Shown here: positions 1 to 8,405 of the stretch, piece after piece
Numbering within the stretch: position 1 is the stretch's first letter
How the letters are laid out: each line of letters opens with the position of its first letter
From: Streptomyces sp. NRRL F-6131
Lineage (GTDB): Bacteria; Actinomycetota; Actinomycetes; Streptomycetales; Streptomycetaceae
Assembly (NCBI GenBank): GCA_000719695.1
Contig: JOHN01000036.1
Coordinates: 1-64,000 of the forward strand
Length of the DNA: 64,000 bases
Reading direction: 5' to 3'
The notes under the pieces: model-generated
What the model saw: the letters and a program-made list of their open reading frames with translations, nothing else
The model's database searches: none
What the model was told of the DNA's origin: nothing
Position numbers and translations under genes: made by a program

Positions 1-120
1 AGAAATAACGACACGCCTCGGCCCGTAACGGGAAGAGGTGGTGTTTCTGAGGATTGGCCGCCCCGGGACCGTCCGCGCCGATGCGTGTCCGGTGCTCCCA
101 GCCAGGCAGCTCGAAGAACA
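1..120. other. Left edge, no gene seen
   Basis: This is 120 bases before the end of the first reverse-strand gene. I see no reading frame with coding character and no RNA gene. It may be the control region of a gene lying outside the window. Confidence 0.4.
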
Positions 121-1623
121 TTAGACCTCTTGGGAGACCGAGTCAAGCGCCGGCCTCCGTTCGGCGGATTCCTCGTCGGCCGGCAGTTGGAAGGCGAGGA
201 CCGCGACGTCGTCGTCGTGCTCGGAGGTGACGCCCATGGCGCGGAGCAGCCGGGCGCAGACCACGTCGGGGGCGCCGACCGCCCCGGCGAGGGTGCGGGC
301 GAGCAGGTCGAGGCCCTGGTCGATGTCCTCGTCGCGGCGTTCGACCAGGCCGTCCGTATAGAGGACGCCGGTGGTGCCCGGCAGCAGGCGCAGGGTGTGC
401 GAGACGTGGACGCCGCCACCGGTGCCCAGGGGCGGACCGTTCTGCTCCTCGCTGCGCAGGACGGTGCCGTCGGGGCAGCGCAGCAGCATCGGGAGGTGGC
501 CGGCGGAGGCGTAGCCCAGGGTGCGGCGCTGCGGGTCCCAGACGGCGTAGGTGCAGGTGGCGATCTGGTTGGCGTCGATCTCCATGGCGAGCCCGTCGAG
601 CAGGCTCATCACCTTGTGCGGCGGGAGGTCGAGGCGCGCGTAGGCGCGGACGGCGGTGCGCAGCTGGCCCATGACGGCGGCGGCCCGGAGGCCGCGGCCC
701 ATCACGTCGCCGATCACCAGCGCGGTGCGCCCGCCGTCGATGGCGATGACGTCGTACCAGTCGCCGCCCACGGCGGCCTCGGCGCCGCCCGGCTGGTAGG
801 TGGCGGCGACCCGGAGGTCGGCCGGCTGGTCGAGCTTCTGCGGGAGGAGGCTGCGCTGGAGGGTGACGGCGGCCTCGCGCTGACGGCGTTCGGACTCGCG
901 CAGCCGGGCGGCGGCGAGCACCTGGTCGGTGACCTCGGCGGCGAAGATGAGGACGCCGGCGGTGGGGTCGTCACTCGTGGGGGTGGTCCCGGCGGCGGTG
1001 GCGTCCGTGGCGGGGGCACCCGTGGGAGTGGATCCCGCGGCGGTGGAACCGGCCGGGGCGGAACCCACCGGGGTGGGAGCTGGGGCGGGGGCCTGGTCGC
1101 CGGGGCCGCGGGTGAGCGGGACGCAGGAGACGTTGTAGTAGCGGTTGCCGGTCAGGCCGAGGATGCACCGGGCCTTGACGCTGCGCGGGCTGCCGCCGCG
1201 GATCACCTGGTCCATGAGGGGCAGGACACCGAGGGTGCCGAGTTCGGGCAGGGCGTCGCAGGCGGGCAGCCCGGTGGGGCGTTCGCCGAAGAGTTCGCGG
1301 TAGGCACGGTTGGCGTAGCCGAGCTGGTGCAGCGGTCCGTAGGTGACGGCGACCGGGGCGGGGATGCGGTTGAGGACCTCGCGGAGGTCCTGGGGCCGGT
1401 GGGGGTCGAGCACGCCGGTGGGGTCGAGGGCGTCCGGGAGCTCGGGCGGACCGGTGGGACCGGTGGGGTCGCGGGGGCCGGGCACCACGACGGCGTCGCC
1501 GGACGGCGTGCCGTGGTCGGTGCCGGCCCCGGACGGCGGGGTGGCACGCCACGGGACTCCGGTGAGCCGGGCGCTCCAGCGCATGAGGTTCAAACGACGG
1601 CCGCTTCCTCGGGTTCCAGGCAT
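121..1623 (-). CDS. PAS domain-containing SpoIIE-type PP2C phosphatase
   Basis: This is a 500-residue cytoplasmic protein. A PAS fold lies at about residues 80-170 (it begins RIPAPVAV and has the FGERPTG turn), followed by a low-complexity Thr/Ala/Gly/Pro linker. A SpoIIE/RsbU-type PP2C phosphatase domain fills about 240-490. The metal-binding motifs GGDWYD, GDVMGRG, YTDGLVERR and HDDDVAVLAF are all present, so it should be catalytically active on a phosphorylated Ser/Thr protein, typically an anti-anti-sigma factor. The PAS would sense a ligand or redox state. No kinase or HTH domain is fused. The ATG at 1623 has only a weak ribosome binding site; an internal ATG at 1584 is an alternative. 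It lies 172 bases downstream of the NADH dehydrogenase-like gene on the same strand. The domain calls are secure; the substrate is unknown. Confidence 0.88.
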   Translation of the reverse strand: MPGTRGSGRRLNLMRWSARLTGVPWRATPPSGAGTDHGTPSGDAVVVPGPRDPTGPTGPPELPDALDPTGVLDPHRPQDLREVLNRIPAPVAVTYGPLHQLGYANRAYRELFGERPTGLPACDALPELGTLGVLPLMDQVIRGGSPRSVKARCILGLTGNRYYNVSCVPLTRGPGDQAPAPAPTPVGSAPAGSTAAGSTPTGAPATDATAAGTTPTSDDPTAGVLIFAAEVTDQVLAAARLRESERRQREAAVTLQRSLLPQKLDQPADLRVAATYQPGGAEAAVGGDWYDVIAIDGGRTALVIGDVMGRGLRAAAVMGQLRTAVRAYARLDLPPHKVMSLLDGLAMEIDANQIATCTYAVWDPQRRTLGYASAGHLPMLLRCPDGTVLRSEEQNGPPLGTGGGVHVSHTLRLLPGTTGVLYTDGLVERRDEDIDQGLDLLARTLAGAVGAPDVVCARLLRAMGVTSEHDDDVAVLAFQLPADEESAERRPALDSVSQEV

Positions 1624-1795
1624 ATCATCACTTTTCGTGCACTCGTCAGCACACGCGGTAATGACTCGGTCGGGCAGATCCTGTCAGGCGGAGGCCCGAT
1701 TCCGGAAGTCGTCCGCGCCCGGCGCGGTCGTCGGGTCGGTCGAGGGAGGGTGTCGGGCGGCCGGGCGGGCGGCGCAACCGGCCGCCCGGGAGGGC

Positions 1796-3190
1796 TCACA
1801 CCGGCCGCTCGTCGGCCGGCTCCGACCGCTCCGGCTGCTCGGGCCGGCCGAGCGGGACGACCTCCCGGGAGAACAGTCCGGTCAGCGCCCAGTCCACCAG
1901 GATCCGGACCCGTCGCTCGCCGCTCGGCAGCCGGCGCAGGTGGCGGGCCCGGTGCACCCACCAGGCGCGGCGGCCGGTGAGCCGCCCGCCCCGCCGGGTG
2001 TGGGCGACCGCCCGACCGAGACCGAGCGAGGTGGAACAGGCCGGGCTGTCCGGCCGGTACCCGTCGATGCCGGGCGCGTGCGGGCCGCCCTCCAGGGCGA
2101 CGAGCACGTTGGCAGCCAGCAGCTCGGCCTGGGCGAAGGCGTGCTGGGCGTTCGGCGCGCAGGGCGCCCCGTCCGCGTGCGGGTCGGGCACCGCCGCGCA
2201 GTCCCCGGCCGCCCACGCCCCCGGCAGCGCCCGCCCGTCCGGGCCCAGCACCTGGAGGGTGTCGAGGCAGCGGACCCGGCCGGTGGTGTCCAGCGGCAGG
2301 TCGGTGTCCCGCAGCAGCGGGTTGGGGCGGACCCCGGCCGTCCAGACCAGGGTGCGGGCGGCGAACCGGCTGCCGTCGGAGAGTGCCATCACCCCGCCGG
2401 CGGCCGACTCCAGGGTGGTGCGCAGCCGGACGTCGACGCTGCGCTCGCGCAGTTGGGCCAGGGTGTGCTCGGCGAGTTCGGGCGACTCCTCGGCGAGGAT
2501 CCGGTCGGTGGCCTCGACCAGCACCCAGCGCAGGTCGTCGGGGGTGATGTTGTGGTGGCCGCGGACCGCGTACCGGGCCATGTCCTCCAGTTCGGCGAGC
2601 GCGCCGACGCCCGCGTAGCCGGCGCCGACGAAGACGAAGGTGAGCGCGGCCTGGCGGAGCGCCGGGTCGCGGGTGGTGGTGGCCAGGTCGAGCTGTTCCA
2701 GGACGTGGTTGCGCAGGCCGACGGCCTCGCCGACGGTGGAGAAGCCGCGGCCGTGTTCGGCCAGCCCGGGCACCGGGGCGGTGCGGGAGACCGAGCCGGG
2801 GGCGAGCACCAGGACGTCGTAGTCGAGCTCGACCGGCGCGGGTGGTTCGCCCGGGCCGGCGGCGTCGGCCCAGGCCCGTCGGCCGGCGTGCTCGATCCGG
2901 GTGATCCGGGCGGTGAGCACCCTGCACCCGGTGAGTTCGCGGCGGAGCGGGACGACCACGTGGCGGGGGTCGATGGTGCCGGCCGCGACCTCGGCGAGCA
3001 GGGGGTGGTAGGTGAGGTACGCCTGCGGCTCGACCAGGGTCAGCTGGACCTCGCCGCGGCGGAGCCGCTCGCGCAGGCCGCGTTGGAGGTGCAGCGCGGT
3101 GGACATGCCCGCGCACCCACCGCCGACGATCAGGATCCTGATGGCGCACCTCCTGTCGATGGGGTCGGTGGCCCGCCTTCGACCGGGCAT
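1796..3190 (-). CDS. NAD(P)/FAD-dependent oxidoreductase, type II NADH dehydrogenase-like
   Basis: This is a two-dinucleotide-binding-domain flavoprotein of the Ndh (NDH-2) family, which moves electrons from NADH to quinone without proton pumping. The FAD-binding motif GGGCAG is right at the N terminus, the NADH-binding GAGYAG lies near residue 178, and the FAD-contact motif AAGDCAAV is near 340. There is no obvious transmembrane helix; the C-terminal region is Arg-rich and could associate with the membrane. The start is unclear. The only in-frame ATG is at 3190, but a perfect AGGAGG at 3154-3149 sits six bases before an ATC codon at 3142 that begins the conserved sequence IRILIVGGG. Translation may therefore begin at the ATC. 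The family call is firm; the quinone or dye acceptor is not shown by sequence. Confidence 0.85.
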   Translation of the reverse strand: MPGRRRATDPIDRRCAIRILIVGGGCAGMSTALHLQRGLRERLRRGEVQLTLVEPQAYLTYHPLLAEVAAGTIDPRHVVVPLRRELTGCRVLTARITRIEHAGRRAWADAAGPGEPPAPVELDYDVLVLAPGSVSRTAPVPGLAEHGRGFSTVGEAVGLRNHVLEQLDLATTTRDPALRQAALTFVFVGAGYAGVGALAELEDMARYAVRGHHNITPDDLRWVLVEATDRILAEESPELAEHTLAQLRERSVDVRLRTTLESAAGGVMALSDGSRFAARTLVWTAGVRPNPLLRDTDLPLDTTGRVRCLDTLQVLGPDGRALPGAWAAGDCAAVPDPHADGAPCAPNAQHAFAQAELLAANVLVALEGGPHAPGIDGYRPDSPACSTSLGLGRAVAHTRRGGRLTGRRAWWVHRARHLRRLPSGERRVRILVDWALTGLFSREVVPLGRPEQPERSEPADERPV

Positions 3191-3864
3191 GCCCCCATCA
3201 CGTCCACCAATAAAGGACCGCCGGAGCCCTCTTGTCCACCGTCCGTGCTGTGACGGATGGGGCTGGTGGTGCCGGGAGTGACCGAATGGACTGCCGGGGT
3301 GAGTTTCTGACGCACTTTCGGCCTCGAACGGCGGTGAACTATGGTCGGATTGTGTGGCGGCGCGGCCACTGCCATGTCAACTGGCGGCGACGCACCGTGG
3401 ATCGGTCATTACGGCCAGTTCTAGTGTTGGCGGGAGAACCCGACTGCGGGACCGTGATCCGGGGAAGGGTAGTTCCCGGACAGGGCCCCGGAACGGGCGC
3501 CGAAACGTCGGTCCGATCGCACCGATCGGCCCGGCGGAGCCCGCCGGAGCGGGGTCCGGGCGGACCTGCGCGCGGCCGCACCCACGGCCGGGCGTCGCCC
3601 GGGCGGCACCAACGGCACGAGCGATGGGTCATCGGTCATTTCTTTCAGGCTTAGCTGCACCGGGGGGTGCAGGGGCGGGCGACGACAGGGTCCGGAACCG
3701 GATGCCTGCGGGGGAGAGTTGGGATGATGGAACAGGAGCGACTGTTGGGGCGAGCGGGTGCGACACACCCCGGCCAAGGCGTGGTGCCGGAGCAACGCGG
3801 CCCGGCCGAGGCCTCCGGTCCCCCCGGGGCGGCCTACGCGGCCGTCCCCTACCGGGGAGGCGAG
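3191..3864. other. Intergenic region between oxidoreductase and TetR gene
   Basis: These 674 bases separate two divergent genes, and I find no convincing gene in them. A GC hairpin at 3655-3672 (arms CTGCACC and GGTGCAG, four-base loop) lies before the TetR gene. The TetR frame is open back to a GTG at 3667 and an ATG at 3724, so up to 200 bases here could be translated if the start is upstream of the one I chose. I could not identify a clear promoter hexamer pair. Confidence 0.4.
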
Positions 3865-4833
3865 ATGACACAGGGCGGCGGGCAGGCCCCGGGAGCCCGA
3901 CTGCGGGTCGATGCGCGGCGGAACCTGGAGAGCGTGCTGCGCGCGGCCCGCGAGGTCTTCGGCGAATTCGGGTACGGCGCGCCGATGGAGGAGGTGGCGC
4001 GGCGGGCCGGGGTCGGCGTGGGCACGGTGTACCGGCGCTTCCCGAGCAAGGAGGTGCTGGTCCAGCGGATCGCCGCCGAGGAGGTGGCCTGGCTGACCAC
4101 CCAGGCGCGCGAGTCGCTGTACGGCGGCGCGGGTGCGTGGGAGGCGCTGGCCGGGTACCTGGCCCGCGCGGTGTCCACCGGGGCCGGGCGGCTGCTGCCG
4201 CCGGAGGCGTTCCGGTACGCCGAGGAGCTGGGGCGGGTGCCCGAGCAACGGGCGCCGGACTCGGTCGGGTCGGGCGGCGCGTTCGGCTCGGGCAGCCCGT
4301 TCGGCTCGGCGCGGTACGAGCCGTCGGCGACCGGTGAGTCGGTCGGTGGCGGGCTCGGTGCGGGGCACGGCGTCGGGCACGGCGTCGGGCACGGCGTCGG
4401 GCACGGCGTCGGGCACGGCGTCGGGCACGGCGTCGGGCACGGCGTCGGGACTGCGGCCGGGACCTCGGTCGAGGGCGAGGCGGCGGCGCTGGTGGCGGAC
4501 GCGGATCCGCGGCTGCTGCTGCAGTTGCTCGCGGCCCTGGTGGCGCGTGCGGGTGCGGCCGGCGAACTACGGCCCGGGGTCACCGTCTCGGACGTGGTGC
4601 TGGTGCTGACGGCGTCGGTACCGGTGCACGCCTGGCGCGGCGGACCGGTGGGCGGCACGGCCGCGGCGGGCCCGGGTGCGGTGGTCCCGGCGGTGGCCGG
4701 GTCCGGCGCGGTGCCCGGGGTGCCCGGGGACGCTCCGCAGCCGACGGGTGGTCCGCAGGCGGACGGTCAACCTGCCGAAGGGCCGTCCGACCGCCTGCTC
4801 CAGATCCTGCTCGACGGCCTGCGGGCCCGCTGA
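3865..4833 (+). CDS. TetR family transcriptional regulator with in-frame Gly-His repeat
   Basis: This is a 322-residue DNA-binding regulator. The TetR N-terminal helix-turn-helix is at about residues 17-65, with the recognition-helix signature GVGTVYRRFPSKE. The C-terminal ligand and dimer domain is unusually interrupted by a Gly/Ser-rich stretch and then seven tandem copies of Gly-His-Gly-Val at about residues 167-194. A long Pro/Gly/Ala tail follows before a final helix. TetR proteins are usually about 200 residues, so this is far longer. I chose the ATG at 3865 because it follows GGGGAGGCGAG and places the HTH at the normal distance. Starts at 3724 and 3667 remain in frame. The target is unknown. 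The neighbouring gene downstream, 339 bases away, is an ECF sigma factor on the same strand. Confidence 0.85.
   Translation: MTQGGGQAPGARLRVDARRNLESVLRAAREVFGEFGYGAPMEEVARRAGVGVGTVYRRFPSKEVLVQRIAAEEVAWLTTQARESLYGGAGAWEALAGYLARAVSTGAGRLLPPEAFRYAEELGRVPEQRAPDSVGSGGAFGSGSPFGSARYEPSATGESVGGGLGAGHGVGHGVGHGVGHGVGHGVGHGVGHGVGTAAGTSVEGEAAALVADADPRLLLQLLAALVARAGAAGELRPGVTVSDVVLVLTASVPVHAWRGGPVGGTAAAGPGAVVPAVAGSGAVPGVPGDAPQPTGGPQADGQPAEGPSDRLLQILLDGLRAR
4363..4446 (+). repeat. 12-bp in-frame tandem repeat, seven copies
   Basis: Seven identical copies of GGGCACGGCGTC lie inside the TetR gene and encode Gly-His-Gly-Val. The unit length is a multiple of three, so gain or loss of copies keeps the frame. 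Identical copies suggest recent slippage expansion. Confidence 0.97.
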
Positions 4834-5172
4834 GCCGTACCGCGCTCCGGCACTCACCGTCCGGTGCGGGCAAGGAGGTTGGTGATCGGGGCGGCGCGTG
4901 GTTCCGGGTCGTGCGCCCGGCGCGGCCGACGCCGTCCCAGGCGCCGTGCGCGGGGCGAACACACCCGCGACGGCCCCACGGAAGAGTGGGTCGTGGCCGG
5001 TCCGGCTACCGCCCAACTCTGCGCTATGCCATCCTTTGCCCGTGGTTGGAGCCAATGTCCCGATGCGCGCCGTTCGCGCGCCCTCGGCGCCGTGCAGCGG
5101 GGAATCGTGCGCCCACGCACTCCCGCGCGCCCTGCCACGCTACGGGGGCAGTCGTGGAGTCTGGGGTCCGTT
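4834..5172. other. Intergenic region before the fused sigma factor
   Basis: These 339 bases contain no supported gene. The sigma-factor frame is open upstream as far as 4864, but that part has no conserved feature and no ribosome binding site. I see no confident promoter or terminator. Confidence 0.35.
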
Positions 5173-7572
5173 GTGAGCGCCGAGGAACAGAACGACTACG
5201 GCTACGGCCTCGACTTCGGGCGGTCCGCCGGGGGCGGGCCCGACTGGGGTCCTGACGGTCCGACCTCCGACACCGGGGTGCCCGGTGGCGGACCGGGGTC
5301 CGTGCCCCAGGTGTCCGGTCCGGTGCAGTCGGGCGCGATGGACCAGGGTGCGGTGCCGTCCGGCGCGATGCCCTCCGGGCCGGTACCGGCCGGCCAGGTG
5401 CCGGACCAGGCCGGGATGCCCAGACGCGAGACGCTCTCCGCCTCCGCCGCCGCCCTCCCGCAGGGCCGCGTCCCCGGGCAGGCCTCCGCCGGGCGCGGCA
5501 GCGTCACTCCCGAGGCCTTCGTCGGCACCGGCACGCCGGTCCGTCCCACCGTGCCGGCGCCCGCCGATCCGGTCGACGGCGAACGGCCGCCGTCCGACGC
5601 CGAGTTGACCGCACTCGTCCGGTCGGGTGACGACCGCGCGTACGAGGAGATCTACCGCCGGCACGTCGACTCGGTGCGCCGCTACGCCCGGACCTGCTGC
5701 CGGGACAGCTTCACCGCCGAGGACCTCGCCGGCGAGGTGTTCGCCCGCACCCTGCAGGCGCTGCGGGCGGGCAAGGGCCCGGAGTTCGCCGTCCGCGCCT
5801 ATCTGCTGACCGCGGTGCGCAACGTCGCCGCCGCCTGGACCCGCAGCGAGCGGCGCGAGCAACTCGTCGACGACTTCAGTGCGTTCGCGCAGACCTCGAC
5901 GGCCGTCGTCGACCTCGATCTGGCCGACCCGGGCGCCGACGCCTGGGCGATGGCGTTGGCCGACCAGCGTATGGTGATGCAGGCCTACGCCGGACTCCCC
6001 GAGGACGACCGGATGGTGCTCTGGCACACCGAGGTCGAGCGGGAGTCCCCCAAGACCGTGGCGGTGATGCTCGGCAAGACCGCCAATGCGACCGCCGTCC
6101 AGGCCCACCGGGCCCGTGACCGGCTCGCCGCCGGCTTCCTCCAGGCCCATGTCTCGGGCAGCCAGGACCGGGACTGCGAGGCGTACGCCAACCGGCTCGG
6201 CGCGTACGCGCGCGGGTCGCTGCGCAAGCGCGCCTCGGCGGAGGTCGGCCGGCACCTCAAGGAGTGCGACCGGTGCACGGCCGCGTGCCTGGAGCTGTCC
6301 GAGATCAACCACGGGCTGCGGGCGCTGCTGCCCGGCGGGGTCCTGGTCTGGATCGGCGCGGGCGGCTTCGGTGCCGCCGCGGCCGCCGTCGGCGGGGCGG
6401 CGGCGGTCGGCGGCGCGGCCGCCGGCACCGCGGCCGTCACGGCGGGAAGCGCGGCAGGAGGAGCCGCCGGAGGCGGCGCGGCCGGTGCCACGGGCGGCGC
6501 CGCGGGCGGAGCCGGCGCCGCGGGTGGCGCGGGCGCCGGGGCCTCCGGTGGGAGCGGCGCCGCGGCGAGCGCGGCCGCCGAGGGCCTGGGCACCGCCGCG
6601 AAGGCCGGGATCGCCGCCGCCGTCGCGGTGGCGGCGGCCGCCGTCGCCGCGTACGCGCTCACCGGCTCGCCCGAGCCGAGGCCCCCGGTGGCCGCTCCCC
6701 CGGCCGCCGCGCCGGTGGTCTCCGCGCCGCCGGCCGCCGCGCCCGAACCGCCCGCACCCGAGCCGCCCGCTCCGGCACCGGCCCCGGAGCCGGTTCCGAG
6801 CAGCCCCCCGCCGGCCCCGGTGGAGCAGCCGCCCGCGCCGACGTCCCGGCCGGTGCCCCCGGCACCCGCCCCCGAACCACCGAGGCCCACCCCGAAGCCC
6901 ACCCCGGCGCCCGAGTCGCCGAAGCCCACGCCGAAGCCCGCCCCGACGTCGGCCGCGCCGCTGCCGACCGTCCCGGCCGTGCCCGTGCCGACCCCGCCGC
7001 CGGTGCCGACGCCCGAGGTTCCGGTGCCGCCCGTCCCCGAGGTCCCGGTGCCCACCCCGAGCGTGCCGACGACTCCCCCCGCGCCCACCCCGGCGCCACC
7101 CACCCCGACGCCGCCCGCGCCGACCGACTTCTGGGCCGACGACCTGCCGGTGGTCAAGCCGGGCAACCACCGGGTGCCGCCGCCGCAGCCGAGCATCCGG
7201 CAGAAGGGCAGCGACTGGTTCTGGCAGCGGGAGGCGGTCTCGGTCGGCGGCGCCGAGCACCGGCACGGCATCAGCGTGCACGCGCCCGCGACCACGCTGA
7301 TCGACCTCAACCGGAGCTGCGCGTCCTTCGACGCGGTGGCCGGGATGGACGACCTGACCGTCTCCATCGGCGGCGTGGTCTTCTCGGTACAGGGCGGTGA
7401 CGGGCGGACCCTGTGGAGTTCGCGCACGCTGCGGGCCGGCGATCCGGCCGTCCCGGTGCACGTGCCGCTCGACGGGCAGACGTCGATCCGGCTGGTGGTG
7501 ACGCCGGCGAACGGCATCTGGTCGGCGCTGAACGTGGCCGACTGGGCCGAGGCCCGCTTCAGGTGCGTCTGA
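5173..7572 (+). CDS. ECF sigma factor fused to zinc-finger, membrane segment and NPCBM domain
   Basis: This is a 799-residue multidomain protein. A Gly/Pro-rich N-terminal extension (1-140) precedes sigma-70 region 2 (about 145-220) and region 4 (about 255-330, with the LPEDDRMVLWHTE helix). An anti-sigma-like zinc-binding motif HLKECDRC follows at about 355. There is then a long Ala/Gly stretch with a hydrophobic segment near 476-497 (GIAAAVAVAAAAVAAYAL) that I read as a membrane helix, a Pro-rich spacer of about 150 residues, and a C-terminal NPCBM-like module (about 655-799, including HGISVHAPA). The layout predicts a cytoplasmic sigma head, a built-in zinc-finger inhibitor and an outside carbohydrate-binding sensor. 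Fused ECF groups of this type are described in Actinobacteria. I chose GTG 5173 because the sequence upstream lacks conserved character. Targets are unknown. Confidence 0.85.
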   Translation: MSAEEQNDYGYGLDFGRSAGGGPDWGPDGPTSDTGVPGGGPGSVPQVSGPVQSGAMDQGAVPSGAMPSGPVPAGQVPDQAGMPRRETLSASAAALPQGRVPGQASAGRGSVTPEAFVGTGTPVRPTVPAPADPVDGERPPSDAELTALVRSGDDRAYEEIYRRHVDSVRRYARTCCRDSFTAEDLAGEVFARTLQALRAGKGPEFAVRAYLLTAVRNVAAAWTRSERREQLVDDFSAFAQTSTAVVDLDLADPGADAWAMALADQRMVMQAYAGLPEDDRMVLWHTEVERESPKTVAVMLGKTANATAVQAHRARDRLAAGFLQAHVSGSQDRDCEAYANRLGAYARGSLRKRASAEVGRHLKECDRCTAACLELSEINHGLRALLPGGVLVWIGAGGFGAAAAAVGGAAAVGGAAAGTAAVTAGSAAGGAAGGGAAGATGGAAGGAGAAGGAGAGASGGSGAAASAAAEGLGTAAKAGIAAAVAVAAAAVAAYALTGSPEPRPPVAAPPAAAPVVSAPPAAAPEPPAPEPPAPAPAPEPVPSSPPPAPVEQPPAPTSRPVPPAPAPEPPRPTPKPTPAPESPKPTPKPAPTSAAPLPTVPAVPVPTPPPVPTPEVPVPPVPEVPVPTPSVPTTPPAPTPAPPTPTPPAPTDFWADDLPVVKPGNHRVPPPQPSIRQKGSDWFWQREAVSVGGAEHRHGISVHAPATTLIDLNRSCASFDAVAGMDDLTVSIGGVVFSVQGGDGRTLWSSRTLRAGDPAVPVHVPLDGQTSIRLVVTPANGIWSALNVADWAEARFRCV

Positions 7573-7620
7573 AGCGGGCCCCGGGAAGGCCGAGGTGCCC
7601 GGCGACCGGCGGTGCCGGGC

Positions 7621-8325
7621 TCAGACGGCGCAGGAGCCGTCCGCGCAGGCCTCGCCGGCCGGGGCGACCTGCACCGGGGCGGGGCGGCGCTCGCCGATCT
7701 CGGTGGCGACCTGCTCCAGCACCTGGCGGAAGGCCTCGGCCTCCTGCCCGCCCTGGACGGCCCACTTGCCCTCGAAGACGAAGGTCGGCACGGCGGTGAT
7801 GCCGAGTTCGCGGGCCTCGGCCAGCTGCGCGCGGACCTCGGCGGTGCCCTCGTCACCGGCGAGGTAGGCCGTCACCCGGTCGCGGTCCAGGCCCGCGCCG
7901 ACGGCGACCTCGGTGAGCGCGGTGCGGTCGCCGACGTCCACGCCGTCGGTGAAGTGCGCCTTGAGCAGGGCCTCCTTGAGCCGGCCCTGGGCGGCCGCGC
8001 CGTACTCGGTCTCCGCGAGGTGGAGCAGCCGGTGGCCGAGGAAGGTGTTGGCGTGCAGGGCGGCGTCGAAGTCGTAGGTGATGCCCTCGGTCCGGCCGAG
8101 CTCGGCGACCCGGGCGTCCATCGCGACGGACTGCGGGCCGTAGCGCTCGGCCAGCCACTCCCGGTGGGAGCTCGCCGTGGCCGGCGCGTCCGGCACCAGC
8201 TGGTAGGGCCGGTAGACCACCTCGACGTCCTCCTTGCCCGCGAAGCCCTCGAGCGCCTGCTCGAAGCGGCGCTTGCCGATGTAGCACCAGGGGCAGGCGA
8301 TGTCGGAGTAGATCTCGACCTTCAT
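7621..8325 (-). CDS. DsbA family oxidoreductase, FrnE-like
   Basis: This is a 234-residue thioredoxin-fold protein of the DsbA/2-hydroxychromene-2-carboxylate isomerase superfamily. The active-site motif CPWC is at about residues 12-15 (SDIACPWCYIGKRRFE) and the cis-proline loop is TAVPTFVFEG. It has no signal peptide, so it acts in the cytoplasm, as FrnE-type disulfide isomerases do. Two further cysteines occur in the last ten residues (CADGSC). Start ATG 8325 places the conserved MKVEIYSDIACPWC at the N terminus. It is convergent with the fused sigma factor gene (48 bases apart). A perfect inverted repeat lies 33-62 bases upstream of the start. Confidence 0.92.
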   Translation of the reverse strand: MKVEIYSDIACPWCYIGKRRFEQALEGFAGKEDVEVVYRPYQLVPDAPATASSHREWLAERYGPQSVAMDARVAELGRTEGITYDFDAALHANTFLGHRLLHLAETEYGAAAQGRLKEALLKAHFTDGVDVGDRTALTEVAVGAGLDRDRVTAYLAGDEGTAEVRAQLAEARELGITAVPTFVFEGKWAVQGGQEAEAFRQVLEQVATEIGERRPAPVQVAPAGEACADGSCAV

Positions 8326-8357
8326 GACGGGGGCTCCAGAGGGGGTGGGGATGCGGT

Positions 8358-8387
8358 CCGAGATGGGTGAACGATGAACCATCTCGG
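8358..8387 (-). promoter_or_regulatory. Perfect 9-bp inverted repeat upstream of the DsbA-like gene
   Basis: Arms CCGAGATGG (8358-8366) and CCATCTCGG (8379-8387) are separated by 12 bases. The site lies 33-62 bases before the DsbA-like start, where an operator or leader hairpin would be. The cognate regulator is unknown. The spacer itself contains a partial GTTCA/TGAAC symmetry. Confidence 0.45.
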
Positions 8388-8405
8388 GACATTCCCGGCG
8401 CGCGC

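Noticed and set aside
85..1980. A long forward open frame
   Set aside because: It is antisense to the PAS-PP2C and oxidoreductase genes, has Gly/Arg/Ala-dominated composition and no domain.
5140..7461. A 773-codon reverse frame opposite the fused sigma factor
   Set aside because: Composition is Arg/Gly-rich noise; the forward frame carries clear sigma and NPCBM signatures.
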